The notes under the pieces: model-generated
The model's input: the letters and a program-made list of their open reading frames with translations, nothing else
Told to the model about the DNA's origin: nothing
The model's database searches: none
Program-made: the position numbers and the translations under genes
Shown here: positions 23,626-36,019 of the stretch, one piece after another
How the letters are laid out: each line of letters opens with the position of its first letter
How positions within the stretch are numbered: the first letter of the stretch is position 1
Source: Okapia johnstoni
Taxonomy: Eukaryota > Chordata > Mammalia > Artiodactyla > Giraffidae
Direction of reading: 5' to 3'
NCBI GenBank assembly: GCA_024291935.2
Contig: CM044305.1
Coordinates: forward strand, 90,016,397-90,080,396
DNA length: 64,000 nucleotides

Positions 23626-24300
23626 TCAGTTTCAGTTCAGTTCAGTTGCTCAGTCGTGTCCGACTCTTTGCGACCCCATGAAACCGCAGCACGCCAGGCC
23701 TCCCTGTCCATCACCAACTCCCGGAGTCTACCCAAACCCATGTCCATCGAGTCAGTGATGCCATCTAACCATCTCATCCTCTGTCGTCCCCCTCTCCTCC
23801 TGCCCCCAATCCTTCCCAGCATCAGGGTCTTTTCAAATGAGTCAGCTCTTCACATCAGGTGGCCAAAGTATTGGAGTTTCAGCTTCAACATCAGTCCTTC
23901 CAATGAACACCCAGGACTGATCTCCTTTACGATGGACTGATTGGATCTGCTTGCAGTCCAAGGGACTCTCAAGAGCCTTCTCCAACACCACAGTTCAAAA
24001 GCATCAATTCTTCGGCGCTCAGCTTTCTATACCATCCAACTCTCACACCCATACATGACTACTGGAAAAACCATAGCCTTGACTAGACGGAACTTTGTTG
24101 GCAAAGTAATGTCTCTGCTTTTCAATATGCTATCTAGGTTGGTCATAACCTTCCTTCCAAGGAGTAAGCGTCTTTTAATTTCATGGCTGCAATCACAATC
24201 AGCAGTGATTTTGGAGCCCCCCAAAATAAAGTCTGACACTGTTTGCACTGTTTCCCCATCTGTTTCACATGAGGTGATGGGACCAGATGCCCCTAGAGAC
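23626..24300 (-). mobile_element. BovB LINE 3' part
   Basis: Starts with TTTCAGTTCAGTTCAGTTGC, the complement of the ACTGA-repeat 3' end, and runs into the ORF2 C-terminal region (minus-strand piece at 24027-24248 with KIKRRLLLGRKVMTNLDSIL-like residues). Ends at 'gggaccagatgcc'. 5'-truncated. Confidence 0.92.
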
Positions 24301-26570
24301 TCAATCAGAAATCCTTAAAGTCAGGAAAGTGACTTCCAGAATAAATTCTTTACAAAAGTATTATTTCTTTCACAATATCATCTACCCATAGACATAGCAG
24401 GTCTATGTTTGATTTTTGAACAACTCCCTTATAATACTATCTAGCCCTTGAAGAACTACTAGGAGGCAGAAGAATCCAAGGAAGGGCCCTCATTATAAAA
24501 AAACAGCAACAAATTTAAAAAATCAGTTTAAACACTGCAGAAGAAAATCACCTTATCAGATCCATAAGGGCATCTCTCTGAGGGCTGTGACAATATGACA
24601 TGTTTAAGGGAGTAACAATGTTTGGAGGCTGAGTACAATGAGGCTGAGTCAATCAACCAGGGAAGTCAGACCCACTCAAGCCGGGTTGAAGGAAACCGGT
24701 TAGATTTTTCTACTGTGAGTGAGTAAGGAGCATTTGATAGCTTACAGGTTCCAAGGAGTGAGCGTTGAGTCAAAGCCACTGGGTTGGCTTTGTAATCAAC
24801 CCCCTTGCCTAGATCAAACTACATTTCCCAGTATTCCCTTTCCTGGATGTTTCAGTTAGAGTGGTCCACACGTGAGATTCTTGTGGGAGATGTGGAGGGA
24901 AGAAAGGAAGCAGCAACCATGTTGCACACCTTGCTGTGTATCTGCTGGCTTACCTTGTAGGTGTGAGGATGTGACTGAACCTATGACTGTTCCATCTTTC
25001 CCTGTATCCTCCTTCAGCTTCTCCAACTTCTGGACCAGGTGCACATGTGTTTAGCTTTGTGACAAAGTGTCCTGGCCTCTGCGGGACAGCCATGACATCA
25101 AGGTCAAGGCAACAAGTACTGCCATGGATTTCAGTCAATCCTCGTGTGTTCCACCACGTTCTTGCTTTCCTCTGCTTTGTATCTATTTTTCCTTCCCAAC
25201 TGCCTGCCTTGTGGACTTCAAACCCCAGCATCAGACAAAGATAATCACCTTACAGAGGTGGCTTAATGAGCTCCCATGATTGTGTGATGTCAAATTCCTA
25301 AAACAAATCTCTTCATAGATAGATATACACCCATGGTTCTATTCTCTGATTTAACTTCTGACTAATACAGCCACATTATGGATGGACCACACACACACAA
25401 AAACCACTACACCATGAACTGCCCTTGAACTTAAGTGAAGCTTTTCCAAGGATATAATGTAATGAAGAAAGCCCCAAAACATATCCTCACAGGAAAAATT
25501 TAATCCAAACACACAATGAGCAAGTCAATAAAGGGAGACGGAAGATGTCCAAAAAGAACACTTTTACAGTAAAACATATATTTATAGCTCAGTAAGGGAG
25601 ATAAGAAAGGCACACACACACAAAATAAAATGCAAGGCAATATGTGATAAGCTTTGGAAGAAAGGTTCAAAGAATTGTCAGATTATCTTCCTGACCAAGG
25701 ATCCACTATCAAACTCTATATAGAAATGACCACAAACATTCTAGTTCATCACATCTAAGGATATGCCTACAGCTCTCAAGTTTTTCAAAGGGTATATAAA
25801 TCAAAGAGTACAACATCCTAACAAGTTACATAAAGGCTTATTTATCACTGGAAAAGAGCTCGTAGAGAGGAGTTGCCAGGTTGGGAGGCTGCCCAAGGCC
25901 AACAAGCAGGATGCTGGGTCATATGCATTGGGGCCTGTTAAGAACTGAGTGAATGGCTGAGTTGGGGCACCCCCTGCTATAAGAAGCTGCTGTAATCTAA
26001 AGGACTAGCAGCTCAAGGACTAATGTCAGACTGCTGATGGTCCAAGGCTGTCCAGAGAGGAAAATCCAAGATAGTGAACATAGAGATCAGAGTGACTCTT
26101 TCCATTACAAGTGACTATACGTGATAAAAGCCTTTACAGAAGAATTCATTTCAATATCCCTCAGTCATTAACGATTTCATCAGCAAATATGTATTGAGTA
26201 CTTGAAATGTGCTTCTTCTCTCCTCTGATGTACTGCCTCTTTGCACGACTTGCTCCTTCTCATCCTTCATGTTGCAGTTTTAAATGTCACCTGCCAAAGT
26301 AATCTTCCTTGTTCACTCTAAATATTTATTCTTTGTTTACCCTTTATCACTTTCATCTATACATTTCCTTCATGGCATTTAGCATGGTCTGGCATAATAA
26401 TTGACTTGTAATCTGTTTTGACTAATAGTCTTGAATGCTAAACTGTAAGCTCCGCAAGAGGGGGTATCATATCTCTTCTATTTATATCTGAATATCCAAG
26501 ATGAGCACACACTCAGTCACACAGTAGGTTAAGTATTTGTTGAGTGAACGACTAGCAGGACTACGTTAAC
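24301..26570. other. No gene recognised; mostly non-repetitive
   Basis: 2.3 kb of intergenic sequence. The frames at 24856-25279 overlap on both strands and look random. No SINE or BovB is present, and the A/T content is moderate. Old repeat relics are possible but not identifiable by eye. Confidence 0.4.
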
Positions 26571-26574
26571 TGAG

Positions 26575-27768
26575 AACTTACAGATGTTCAAGCTGGATTT
26601 AGAAAAAGCAGAGGAATCAGAGATCAAATTGCCAACATTGCTTGGACCGTAGAAAAAGCAGGATTCCAGAAAAATATTTACTTTTGCTTCATTGATTACA
26701 CTAAAGCCTTTGACTGTGTGGATCACAACAAACTGTGGAAAATTCTTCAAGAGATGGGAATACCAGACCACCTTACCTGCCTCCTGAGAAATCTGTATGC
26801 AGGTTAAGAAGCAACAATTAGAACCGGACATGGAACAACGGACTGGTTCCAAATCGGGAAAGGAGTACAACAAGGCTGTATACTGTCACTCTGCTTATTT
26901 AACTTATATGCAGAGTACATCATGCAGAATGCCAGGCTGGATGAATTACAAGCTGGAATCAAGATTGCCAGGAGAAATATCAATAACCTCAGATATGCAG
27001 ATGACACCACCCTTATGGCAGAAAGTGAAGAGGAACTAAAAGAGCCTCTTGATGAAAATGTAAGAGGAGAGTGAAAAAGCCGCCTTAAAACTCAACATTC
27101 AAAATCTAAGATCCCAGTACCCAGTCCCATCACTTCATGGCAAATAAATGAGGAAACAATGGAAACAGTTACAGACTTTATTTTCTTGGGCTCCAAAACC
27201 ACTGCAGATGGTGACTGCAGCCATGAAATTAAAAGACACTTGCTCCTTGGAAGAAAAGCTATGACCAACCTAGACAGCATATTAAAAAGCAGAGACATTA
27301 CTTTGCGGACAAAGATCCGTCTAGTCAAAGCTAAGGGTTTTCCACTAGTCATGGATGGATGTGAGAGTTGGACCACAAAAGAGAGCTGAGTTGCCAAAGA
27401 ACTGATGCTTTTGAACTGTGGTGTTGGAGAAGACTCTTGAGAGTCCCTTGGACTGCAAGGCGATCCAACCAGTCCATCCTGAAAGAAATCAGTCCTGAAT
27501 ATTCATTGGAAGGAAGATGTTGAAGCTTCAATACTTTGGCCACTAGATGCGAAGAACTGACTCATTGGAAAAGACCCTGATGCTGGGAAAGACTGAAGGC
27601 AGGAGGAGAAGGGGGCGACAGAGAATTGAGATGGTTGGATGGCATCAACAACTTGATGGACATGAGTTTGAGCAAGCTCTGGGAGTTGGTGATGGACAGG
27701 GAAGACTGGAGTGTTTCAGTCCATAGGGTTGCAAAGAGTCGGACATGACTGAGTGACTGAACTGAACT
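26575..27768 (+). mobile_element. BovB LINE, 5'-truncated
   Basis: Begins in the RT domain ('acagatgttcaagctggattt') and continues through a YADD-type box (near 26995-27005) to 'tgactgagtgactgaactgaac'. Several stops and frameshifts. Surviving pieces include 27159-27389. About 1.2 kb of the 3.2-kb family length. Confidence 0.93.
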
Positions 27769-27812
27769 ACCGGGACACTGAAACTATAAAGATGACTGAG
27801 ACAGGCCAAATC

Positions 27813-28577
27813 TGCCGGGAGCCGGCCCATGAGATCCCACCCATGACAGAGTCATGAGGAAGAGGACTGATTTGAGCACGGCTTCTCAGCCCTCAGGGAT
27901 TCTCGGAAGGCTGCCTCAGCGCTCACCTTAAAGATGATGTCTGTCTTTCTGATGTTTGCTACAATAAACCTCTTCTTATTTTCTGTGACTTAGGCAAAAG
28001 GCCTTTCCTGATTCTCTTCTAAAATAGATCAATATGAAACTCAATCCATAAGGCCCCTGAACGGTAACACCCTCATGAAATTATCTGAGATTTAGAATAT
28101 ACTAATCTAAATTCCTCTTACTAGCATATTGGTTTGCTTAATAAATATACCTGTGCCTTTGGAGCTAATGTGCATGGCTGCTCCTTAACAACAAAACAGC
28201 ATTGAGAGCTTCCACACAGAAAGCCCCAATGGGCACAGATATATTTATTAAGCAAACCAATATGCTAGTAAGAGGAATTTAGATTAGTATATTCTATATC
28301 TCAGATAATTTCATGAGGGTGTTACCGTTCAGGGGCCTTATCGATTGAGGTTTCAGAAAGATCTATTTTGGAAGAGAATCAGGAAAAGCCTTTTGCCTAA
28401 GTCACAGCAAATAAGAAGAGGTTTATTATAGCCAACATCAGAAAGACAGATATCATCTTTAAGGTGAGCGCTGAGGCAGCCTCTCGAGAATCCCTGAGGC
28501 CTGAGAAGCCGTGCTCAGATCAGTCCTCTTGCTCATGACTCTGTCGCGGGTGGGATCTCATGGGCCGGCTCCCGGCA
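27813..28577. mobile_element. Palindromic (fold-back) class II ERV LTR fragment with 6-bp target duplication
   Basis: Left arm 27813-28157 and right arm 28232-28577 are inverted copies (345 and 346 bp, about 95% identical) of the 5' U3 portion of the same LTR family as 29945-31050 and 47220-48427. The left part continues 74 nt further into U3 as a loop (28158-28231). The arms join at CTGTGCC (28151-28157) and GGCACAG (28232-28238). Both outer ends are the TGCCGGGAGCC terminus, and CAAATC repeats at 27807-27812 and 28578-28583. No U5 end and no coding sequence are present. Confidence 0.9.
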
Positions 28578-28711
28578 CAAATCCATGCTTTCCTGGGGCT
28601 CACAGTCCATCAGAGGAGGAAAATGGGCAAGCAGAAGAATAACTGGTAGAAATGGCCTCAAAGAGCTTAATTCATCACCTCTTAAAGATACTCCTACCCC
28701 ATCAAGTTTTT

Positions 28712-29231
28712 TAAAGTCAACCTTTAATGGAATATATTTGCTTTACAATGTTGTGTTAACTTCTACTGTACAGCAAAGCGAATCAGCTATAAGTACACAT
28801 ATATATCCTCTCTTTTGGATTTCTTTCTCATTTAGGTCACCACAGAGCACTGAGTATACAATAGGTTCTCATTAGTTACCTATCATATATATAGTATCAG
28901 TAGTGTATATACGTCAATCCCAATCTCCCAATTCATCCCATCCCCAGTTTTCCCCTTGGTATTCACACAGTTGTTCTCTATGTCTGTGTCCATCAATAGG
29001 TGAATGGATAAAGAATATGTGGTACATATATACAATGGGGTATTACTCAGCCATTAAAAAGGATAAAACCAGTTCATTTATAGAGACGTAGATGGAGCTA
29101 TACACTGTCATACAGAGTGAAATAAGTCAGAAAGAGAAAAACAAATATCATATATTAATGCATATATGTAGAATCTAGAAAAAATGGCATAGATGATCTT
29201 ATTTGCAAAGTAGAACTAGAGACACAGACCT
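28712..29231 (-). mobile_element. L1 insertion with inverted 5' part, 11-bp target duplication
   Basis: 28712-28990 is L1 3' UTR in minus orientation ('acttctactgtacagcaaagc', 'gtattcacacagttgttctctatgtctgtgtcc'). From about 28992 the sequence switches to plus-strand ORF2 end ('ataggtgaatggataaagaat', WYIYTMGYYSAIKKDK-like residues) and 3' region. ATCAAGTTTTT flanks it at 28701-28711 and 29232-29242. Confidence 0.85.
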
Positions 29232-29242
29232 ATCAAGTTTTT

Positions 29243-29938
29243 GAAGTGTATATAAATCAAAGAAGACAAGGTCATGCAAAAGACTATTTGCTATGCTAAG
29301 ATGAGTGCTGGGATGGGGGTTGTCATGAAGGTTGGGGGGAGCACAGGGAAGAAAGGACTAAATTCAGTTTGGAAGGGATCAGGGAAGACTTGCCAGAAGC
29401 GGTGATGTCAAAGCAGAGTCTGAAAGGAGAGCAGGGATTACTTATGCGAAGAGGGTGCCTTTATGTGTGTGGTTTTTAGGTGGAGGAACAAGCAACGCTG
29501 ATATGGAAGACAAGAGAGAGGCGGATATGGAATAACATTGAAGGTGGAGAGAACAGAATGTGTAAAATGGAATAAGGGACGATGGGAAACCTCTAATAGC
29601 TCCTCTCAGCTGGTGCCTGGGGTGTGAGGTGCAAGTGTTGAGAGATAACACAAACAAGAGACACATTTTGAGAGGTCTTGAATGCCAGACTTTGGAATGA
29701 CACTTCAAGATAGTAGCTGAGTGCGTTTTATATTTACAAACGTATCATTTTGTTGGTTATATGCCACCATTAAAATTAAAATTAAATGCATGAAATGATG
29801 CTAAAATTTAGTACTGATACTAAAGATAACCATAGTTTTCAGAACGAAAACTGAAACTTCTGGACTGATCTTGGATTAGAATAATAGAAACCATGATCAT
29901 CATGGAAAATGCAGAGTCCATGGCTGATGTACTGGAAT
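29243..29938. other. No gene or repeat recognised
   Basis: Intergenic sequence between an L1 and an LTR, purine-rich around 29330-29560. The 88-codon minus frame at 29442-29708 has no recognisable motif. Confidence 0.4.
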
Positions 29939-29944
29939 CAACAC

Positions 29945-31050
29945 TGCCGGGAGCCAGCTCACGAGATCCCCACTCATGACAGAGTCATGAGGAGAAGGAC
30001 TGACGAGCAGAGCAACTCAGGCCTCGGGGATTCTCGAGAGGCTGCCTCAGCGCTCACCTTAAAAATGAGATCTCTCTGACGCTTGCTATAATAAACCTCT
30101 TCTTATTTTCTGTGACTTAGGCAAAAGGCCTTTCCTGATTCCCTTCTAAAACAGATCATTCTGAAACCTCAAATCAACAAGGCCCCTGAACGGTAGCACC
30201 CTAAATAAAGTTATCTGGGATATAGAGTATGCTGATCTAAATTCCTTTTGCTAACATATTGGTTTGTTTAATAAATGTACCTGTGCCTTTGGAGCTAATG
30301 TGCTTGACTGCCCCTTAACAACAGAACAGCATTGAGAGCCTCCACACAGAAAGCCCCAATGGGCACAGAGCCCTTTGTAGGAAAGAAAGGCTTGTTAGAA
30401 AATATAAGAAATATTGCTTTATGAAACTGTTACTTAGTCTATATTTACTCACTATGTTTTTACTCTTAACATACTTAGCCTATATAATGAAAGCATAATA
30501 GTTAAAGATTTATATAAATAAAAGTTTTAGCTTTAATGCAAATAATAAGACAATTGTTGATTTAACTGATGATTCTTACTTAGAGCTGACCTTCAGCTTG
30601 CTGTTCTATGACATTATGGGGCCACATTCTTTTCTGTTAAGCTCAAGGCGTAGAGTAAATTACCGAAAACAGGTTTTACCTTGAAACTTTCTATTGATAA
30701 ATTCTTTCCTGCTGTGCCTGATACAAAAGTGTTCTGACTGATCAACGCTTATCAATAAGAGAGTCACAAGATGTTAGCAGGCCCCCAGGCCGGAAGATGA
30801 TGTAAACAAATGAACTAAGATATGCAAAGGATGTCGGTAAGGGTCAACACTGTTGATCCATTAAACTGATTTGGTATGACTCTATACTTTACATTTGTTT
30901 CTATGTACCACTAAAAATATAAAAGCTGTCTTAAAAACAATACAGTCAGAAGACACTTGGAAACACCACGACTCGCTGTGTCTTCTCATTCGTATCACCG
31001 ACACCGTCCATCCTGAGGGAACCCTGACCAGCTGGGGCAGGACTCCGGCA
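29945..31050 (+). mobile_element. Solo LTR of a class II (ERVK-like) endogenous retrovirus
   Basis: 1106 bp beginning TGCCGGGAGCC and ending GACTCCGGCA, with inverted TGCCGG/CCGGCA termini. The 6-bp repeat CAACAC at 29939-29944 and 31051-31056 fits the usual class II duplication length. A TATAAAA box lies at 30918-30924. The expected polyadenylation signal is altered to AATACA (30939-30944). No internal viral sequence adjoins, so this is a recombined solo LTR. Confidence 0.92.
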
Positions 31051-31056
31051 CAACAC

Positions 31057-33290
31057 ACAGGAAATTCTGAGTACAGAGCCGAGTACACTTTGTGCATCTG
31101 CTAAATATAATAGTAACTGCCAGTATTATTGAGAACAGCCATTGTTCTTTTCTGTCAAAAAAGGGAGCTTTAGACAGACAGTACTGTGTCAACTAAAATG
31201 ACCAGTATGTGTAAAATACAGTACTGGGCCCCTGCGGGGAGAGTAGGAGAAAAATAGAAAGAAAAAAATAGAAGTCTAGTTTCTGCAGGGATTTTAGTAA
31301 ATATTTCCTTTTAGTGATAATGAATTCAATTACTGAGTAACTTAGAGTTCAATGAATGGTTGAGGTAGGGGAAGACTGTAAAACATTACCAAGAAAAACA
31401 GTGTAGGTGTTCCATTAAAAGTTTCTGTATGAATAAAACATATGAGTGCAAAATAATAAACTGCTTCAATGCTAGAAATGTTTACCTGTATTAATCCAAT
31501 CTAATTGCAAAGTACCAGAACGCTATTCTAAAGTGCTTTGCATGTTTTAACTCATTTAATCATTACCACAAACCTATGGAGTAAATACTACTATAAATTT
31601 CAATCTTAGAAATAAAGAAAGGCTCAGAAAAATGAAGTCTGGGTCATATAGCTAATAAGCCAAGGCTTATTAGAGAGTTCATTAAGACTCTGTTAAAGAT
31701 GGCAATCAGCCTAAGTAAGATTTTTATAGAGTCTGTTTAGAATCAATGATATCTCAAAAACTCCTATTTAAAATCATTTTGAAAGGCCAATGCCTAAGGC
31801 AAGAAGTAAGGTTCAAGTAGTCAAGAGTCAATTTCAAGGAGGGTGGCTTTCAATGGTGAGTCTTGGCAGAGCGGAGCGCTTTGGGCATTTAGTTGATGAG
31901 TGTGGACTTCCATCTGTAGATGGTGTAGAACTCCCAGCACTTTCTGAGAAGGGCAGTGCAGGATCAGACCTATGATTTAGGACAATAGCTCTCCACTGTA
32001 CCTGAGCATCTTGGAATCGCCTTAGAATCTCACCCAAAAAGGTAGGATCTCTCACTTTGTACCTGAAGTTTTGATTCAGAACCTCTGCAGTGGGGCCCAG
32101 GGTATTTGCATCTTTAAACAAACACGTCAGCGAGGCTTCTGAGGCCTCAGGTCCGTGGTTTAGGTTTTGAGATGCAGTTTGAGGAAGATGAGTGTGATGG
32201 TCAAGAAAGAGGCTGAGAACAGGAGAATAATTAAGGAGTTACTTTGACCATTCAGGTGGGCTACATAGAAACCCGGCCCTGCATGGGGGTGCTGGGCAAT
32301 CAAAACAATGACCTCCCTGTCAAGTTCCCTGGAGTCTGAGTAAAGCATGCTTCCAATGACAGTGGACAATGGGGAGCACTGGGAAACTACTGATGGCTGT
32401 TAGGACAAGTTCATTCTTGATAAATCCTATTCATCTTGGCTAGACAGTGTTGAGGCTCCTTGCTTAACCTTCCTTCCTAGTCATCTACCTTTGCAAAAGC
32501 CTAAATCTGCCTCTTGGGTCAAATTCACAAAGTCTTTACAGTCGAATCCCAAGGACCTTGATGGGCACATGGTCCTGCTCTAGTTAGTTTCAGGGGCAGA
32601 AGACCTTTTTTTGACCTGACAGGAAAAAAAAACACTCACGTGTTTGAATTAATCCTTGAGAAACCTGGTAAGGTTGGGTTCCAGCTGGCCTATTAGGGCC
32701 CATCGAACTATGGTAAAGCCCTCTCTTCTAAGACTTGACAATTCCTTTCAGGTCCTCTGAAGTCACATGAAATCCAATGGAGCATTTTAAAGTCACAAAA
32801 ACTGTTAAACTTTTCTTAGGCCCAGTTAGGCATCAGTAAATCTTAGTGAGTGTCGTGAAGTCACAAGATTTAAGCCAAGCAAAATGAGAGTAGAATGTAT
32901 ACAATTTAATGAGACTTACTGAGGATTATTGAACCTTGTCCTGCCCTTCAGGCAAACAAGGTCAAAAATTTAAAAGTCAAATGACAGGGAAGCAAAATAT
33001 TCTATTCCTTTTTTTTTGAAGTGAAGTGAGCTATACCTCAATTTACATGACTTCAGTGTCACCTTCCCTGAGGGCCCTTCGTGACTGCTAATATGGTAAA
33101 CTAGGAGGTGCTTTTAATGGGTTACTGGCCCTCCTCCCTCCAAGGGGCATAGATGCATTTTAATAGGGTCTCCTGCATAGAGTAAAGGCTTGGAGTGTGG
33201 GAATTTCAAGCACCCACCTGGGTTGGTGTGGGAGGTAGCTGGATCTCTGGAACCCTCTGGCCTCATGAAGTGATTTGCATATAATAGTAG
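31057..33290. other. Mostly unassigned intergenic sequence with an L2 remnant
   Basis: An L2-like 3' segment sits at about 31530-31665 ('gtgctttgcatgttttaactcatttaatc'). The rest shows no gene. Overlapping frames at 31790-32121 on both strands appear random. Confidence 0.45.
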
Positions 33291-33303
33291 GTATCCCATA
33301 AAT

Positions 33304-33540
33304 GTGGGCTTTCCTGGTGGCTCAGACAGTAAAGAATCAGCTTTACTGATTCAGGAGATCAGTAAATCTGCAATTCAGGAGATCTGGGTTCCATCCCTGG
33401 GTTGGGAAGATGCCTTGGAGGAGGACATGGCAACCCACTCCATTATTCTTGCCTGGAGAATCCCCATGGTAAGAGGCGCCTGGCGGGCTGCAGTCCATGG
33501 GGTTGCAAAGAGTCGGACACAACTGAGTGACTAAGCACAC
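33304..33540 (+). mobile_element. Bov-tA SINE with 11-bp target duplication
   Basis: A head with GGGCTTTCCTGGTGGCTCAG contains a small internal duplication around 33335-33385 (CAGGAGATC motif twice). The body ends at 'gtgactaagcacac'. ATCCCATAAAT at 33293-33303 and 33541-33551. Confidence 0.93.
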
Positions 33541-33976
33541 ATCCCATAAATATTAGTGTGGTGTTGTTGATTGGAAAGTGTGTTGCTTGAATCACACTCT
33601 TCTATCCTCTCTGACCCTGGAACCATTACAGACTCTGCCGAGATTTTACTATTTGGGAAATATGGATTGGCTCTCTAGCTCAGAGGTTGACCAATTTTTT
33701 TCTCTCAAGGGTGAGAAAATAAATATTTTAGCTTTTTGGGCCATCAGTGTTTCAACTGTTCCTGCCTCTGGGGTTGTGAGAGTAGCCAGAGGAAATATGT
33801 GAAAATATGGGCGTGACCATGTTCCAATACACTGTTATTTACAAAAGCAGGTGGAGAGACTTGGCCCCAGGTCTGTCATTTTTTTTGGACCTCTGGTCTA
33901 GCTGCTCAGAACAGTGTAATTTACACTGAGAAATAGCTGATTTACTTTTCTCAAGATAGGTTTCTCCTACAGTTCT

Positions 33977-34180
33977 AAGTGTTAGTCGCTCACTCGGGTC
34001 CAACTCTGCAACTCCATGGACTGTAGCCCACCAGGCTCCTCTGTCCATGGAATTCTCCAAACGAGAATACTGGAGTGAGTTGCCATTCCCTTCTCTAGGG
34101 GATCTTCCCAACCCAGGAATTGAACCCAGGTCTCCTGCATTGCAGGCAGATTCTTACCATCTGAGCCACCAGGGAAGCCC
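33977..34180 (-). mobile_element. Bov-tA SINE
   Basis: Minus-strand copy. Complements of the Bov-A body ('ggactgtagcccaccaggctcc') and of the tRNA head ('attgaacccaggtctcctgcattgcaggcag', ending 'gagccaccagggaagccc') are in order. Confidence 0.92.
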
Positions 34181-34189
34181 TCATTCTGA

Positions 34190-34900
34190 AGGTCTGATTG
34201 ATGTGTTATAAATTTACTTTAGGATTTTTGAGGTCTTGATCAAGTTCCTCCAATGTTTAAGACCATCAGTTCATCTCACTCTGGCTATTCGAGAGATTAG
34301 GATTGCCCTATTCCACAATCCCACAGGATTATATTTGGAGTCAGCACACACTGTATCTTGTTAAGACTCTTTACAACCCGCCCCCTGCACTCCCCACACC
34401 TGCCCGGGCTTTGTCCGTTTGCTTGTTTTGATTCCTAATAAAGACAAGAGAGAAGCAGTCCTCAGAGCAGGACAATAAAGCTTGGAGTTGCAGATCCCCA
34501 GCCTAGCCGAGTCTGTTGGTCTCTTCCGTGTCTCAGGCATGGGGAGAGTGTGGTTGTCTAAAGCCTGGCCTGTGAGTCTTTTATAGTTCTTTTCACTTCC
34601 AATTCCCCACCCCATGAAACAATCATTCGTGCCAGTGTAGATCTCCCACCTCCCAAAGACAGCCTTGCTTTTACTTTGCTGTAACTCCTATTGAGAATCC
34701 TAAGTCCTTAGAAACTGGGCCAGTTAGTTATTTCTTCATTAGAGCTCCTCTCGGGGCTGCCTCAGTAGCCCCTTTCCTCAGTCTGTGCCCAGCAGCAGAG
34801 TGCAGGTTTTCAAAATTTTCCCCATTTCAGTAAGTACTCTCCAAGAATATCCTCCTGGAGGGTAAAGAGAAATAATCTTTATTTCCTAAATATTTCAAGT
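34190..34900. other. No gene or repeat recognised
   Basis: Non-repetitive intergenic sequence. The 84-codon minus frame at 34361-34615 has no recognisable motif. Confidence 0.4.
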
Positions 34901-34904
34901 TCTT

Positions 34905-34962
34905 GAGTCTGGAGGGCTACAGTCCATGGGGTCGAAGAGTCAGGCACGACTGAGCAACTAAT
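34905..34962 (+). mobile_element. Bov-A SINE 3' fragment
   Basis: 'ggagggctacagtccatgggg' to 'gcacgactgagcaacta' only. Headless. Confidence 0.75.
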
Positions 34963-35444
34963 ACTTGAGCTCTATATTCCTGTCCACAGTTCCTCCCAAG
35001 AGGAGACCATGGGGCCCTCTTACAATCAGGGACTTGGACCACCCAATTATTGCTCAGTGAACACTTGATGGGCAGAATTTTGTAAGTATGAATAGTTGGT
35101 AGGCTGAGTATAGTTAAACTCTTCAAATTCTGTAGCTTTCTTCCCTCTAATCCCGTGATCTGGCATCCAAATTCTTTTTTGAAAAAGACAAGAACAAATT
35201 ATCCCCACCCATAGTCATAACCATAATTTTGTTTGGAAAAACATGTACATTGAATATAATTAGAAGACATTATCTTCCTAACTTTCAAAGCCAATACTTT
35301 AATGCTCACCTTTAACCTATATTTCAGACAGAGGGGATAGATAAAAAATAAAAAAGTATTATTTTTCTTTCCCACATGCTCTTAAATGTGCAAATATTTT
35401 GTTGAATAATTTTTAAATTAAAACACTCACATATTTCATTTGCA

Positions 35445-35795
35445 TAGCATAAGGGACGGAATGTCCCCACCAAATTCATGTGTTGAAACTCTAACCCCAC
35501 TGTGATGGTATTAGGAGGCGTGGCCTTTGGGAGGTGATCCATGGGAGCCCTCATGAATGGCATCAGTGCTTTTATAAGAAAAACCCAGAGAATTAGCTGG
35601 CTACTTCGTGTGATACGAGGACACAGCAAGAAGACAGATTGCTGAAACTGGGAAGAGAGCCTTCATCAGAACCCAATCATACTGGCCACCTGATCTCAGA
35701 CTTTTGGCTTCCAGAACTGTAGGAAATAAGTTTCCGTTGTTGATAAGCCACCCAGTTTATGGTATTTTGGTATAGCAACCAGAGCTGAGTAAAAC
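35445..35795 (+). mobile_element. MLT1-type (ERVL-MaLR) LTR remnant
   Basis: Motifs 'aaattcatgtgttgaaactctaacccc', 'gatggtattaggaggcgtggcctttggg', 'gaggacacagcaagaag' and 'tccagaactgtaggaaataag' lie in MLT1 order. An old placental LTR. It lies just beyond the HS6ST2 poly(A) signal. Confidence 0.8.
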
Positions 35796-36019
35796 ACATA
35801 GCCAACTTTGTCTTTCGTGGATAACTTTGTTTTATTCAAAAGAGAACACACTCTGGACCCAAGGTTAAGGTCATTGGCACATGCTGCATTAGAGTGGCTC
35901 ATCTCATCTCCATATCTGGTGGCCAAGAGGAAAATTAGAAACTCCTTGAGAAACGAGAATTCTCTCTGTGATATCATGATGTCTAGTGGCTGCAAACTTT
36001 GAAATCATGAAATGACTCA

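Noticed and set aside
25775..25830. Similarity between 25775-25830 and 29230-29285 (both with 'gtatataaatcaaaga')
   Set aside because: Short and diverged. Could be a chance match or a very old repeat, not enough to call a duplication.
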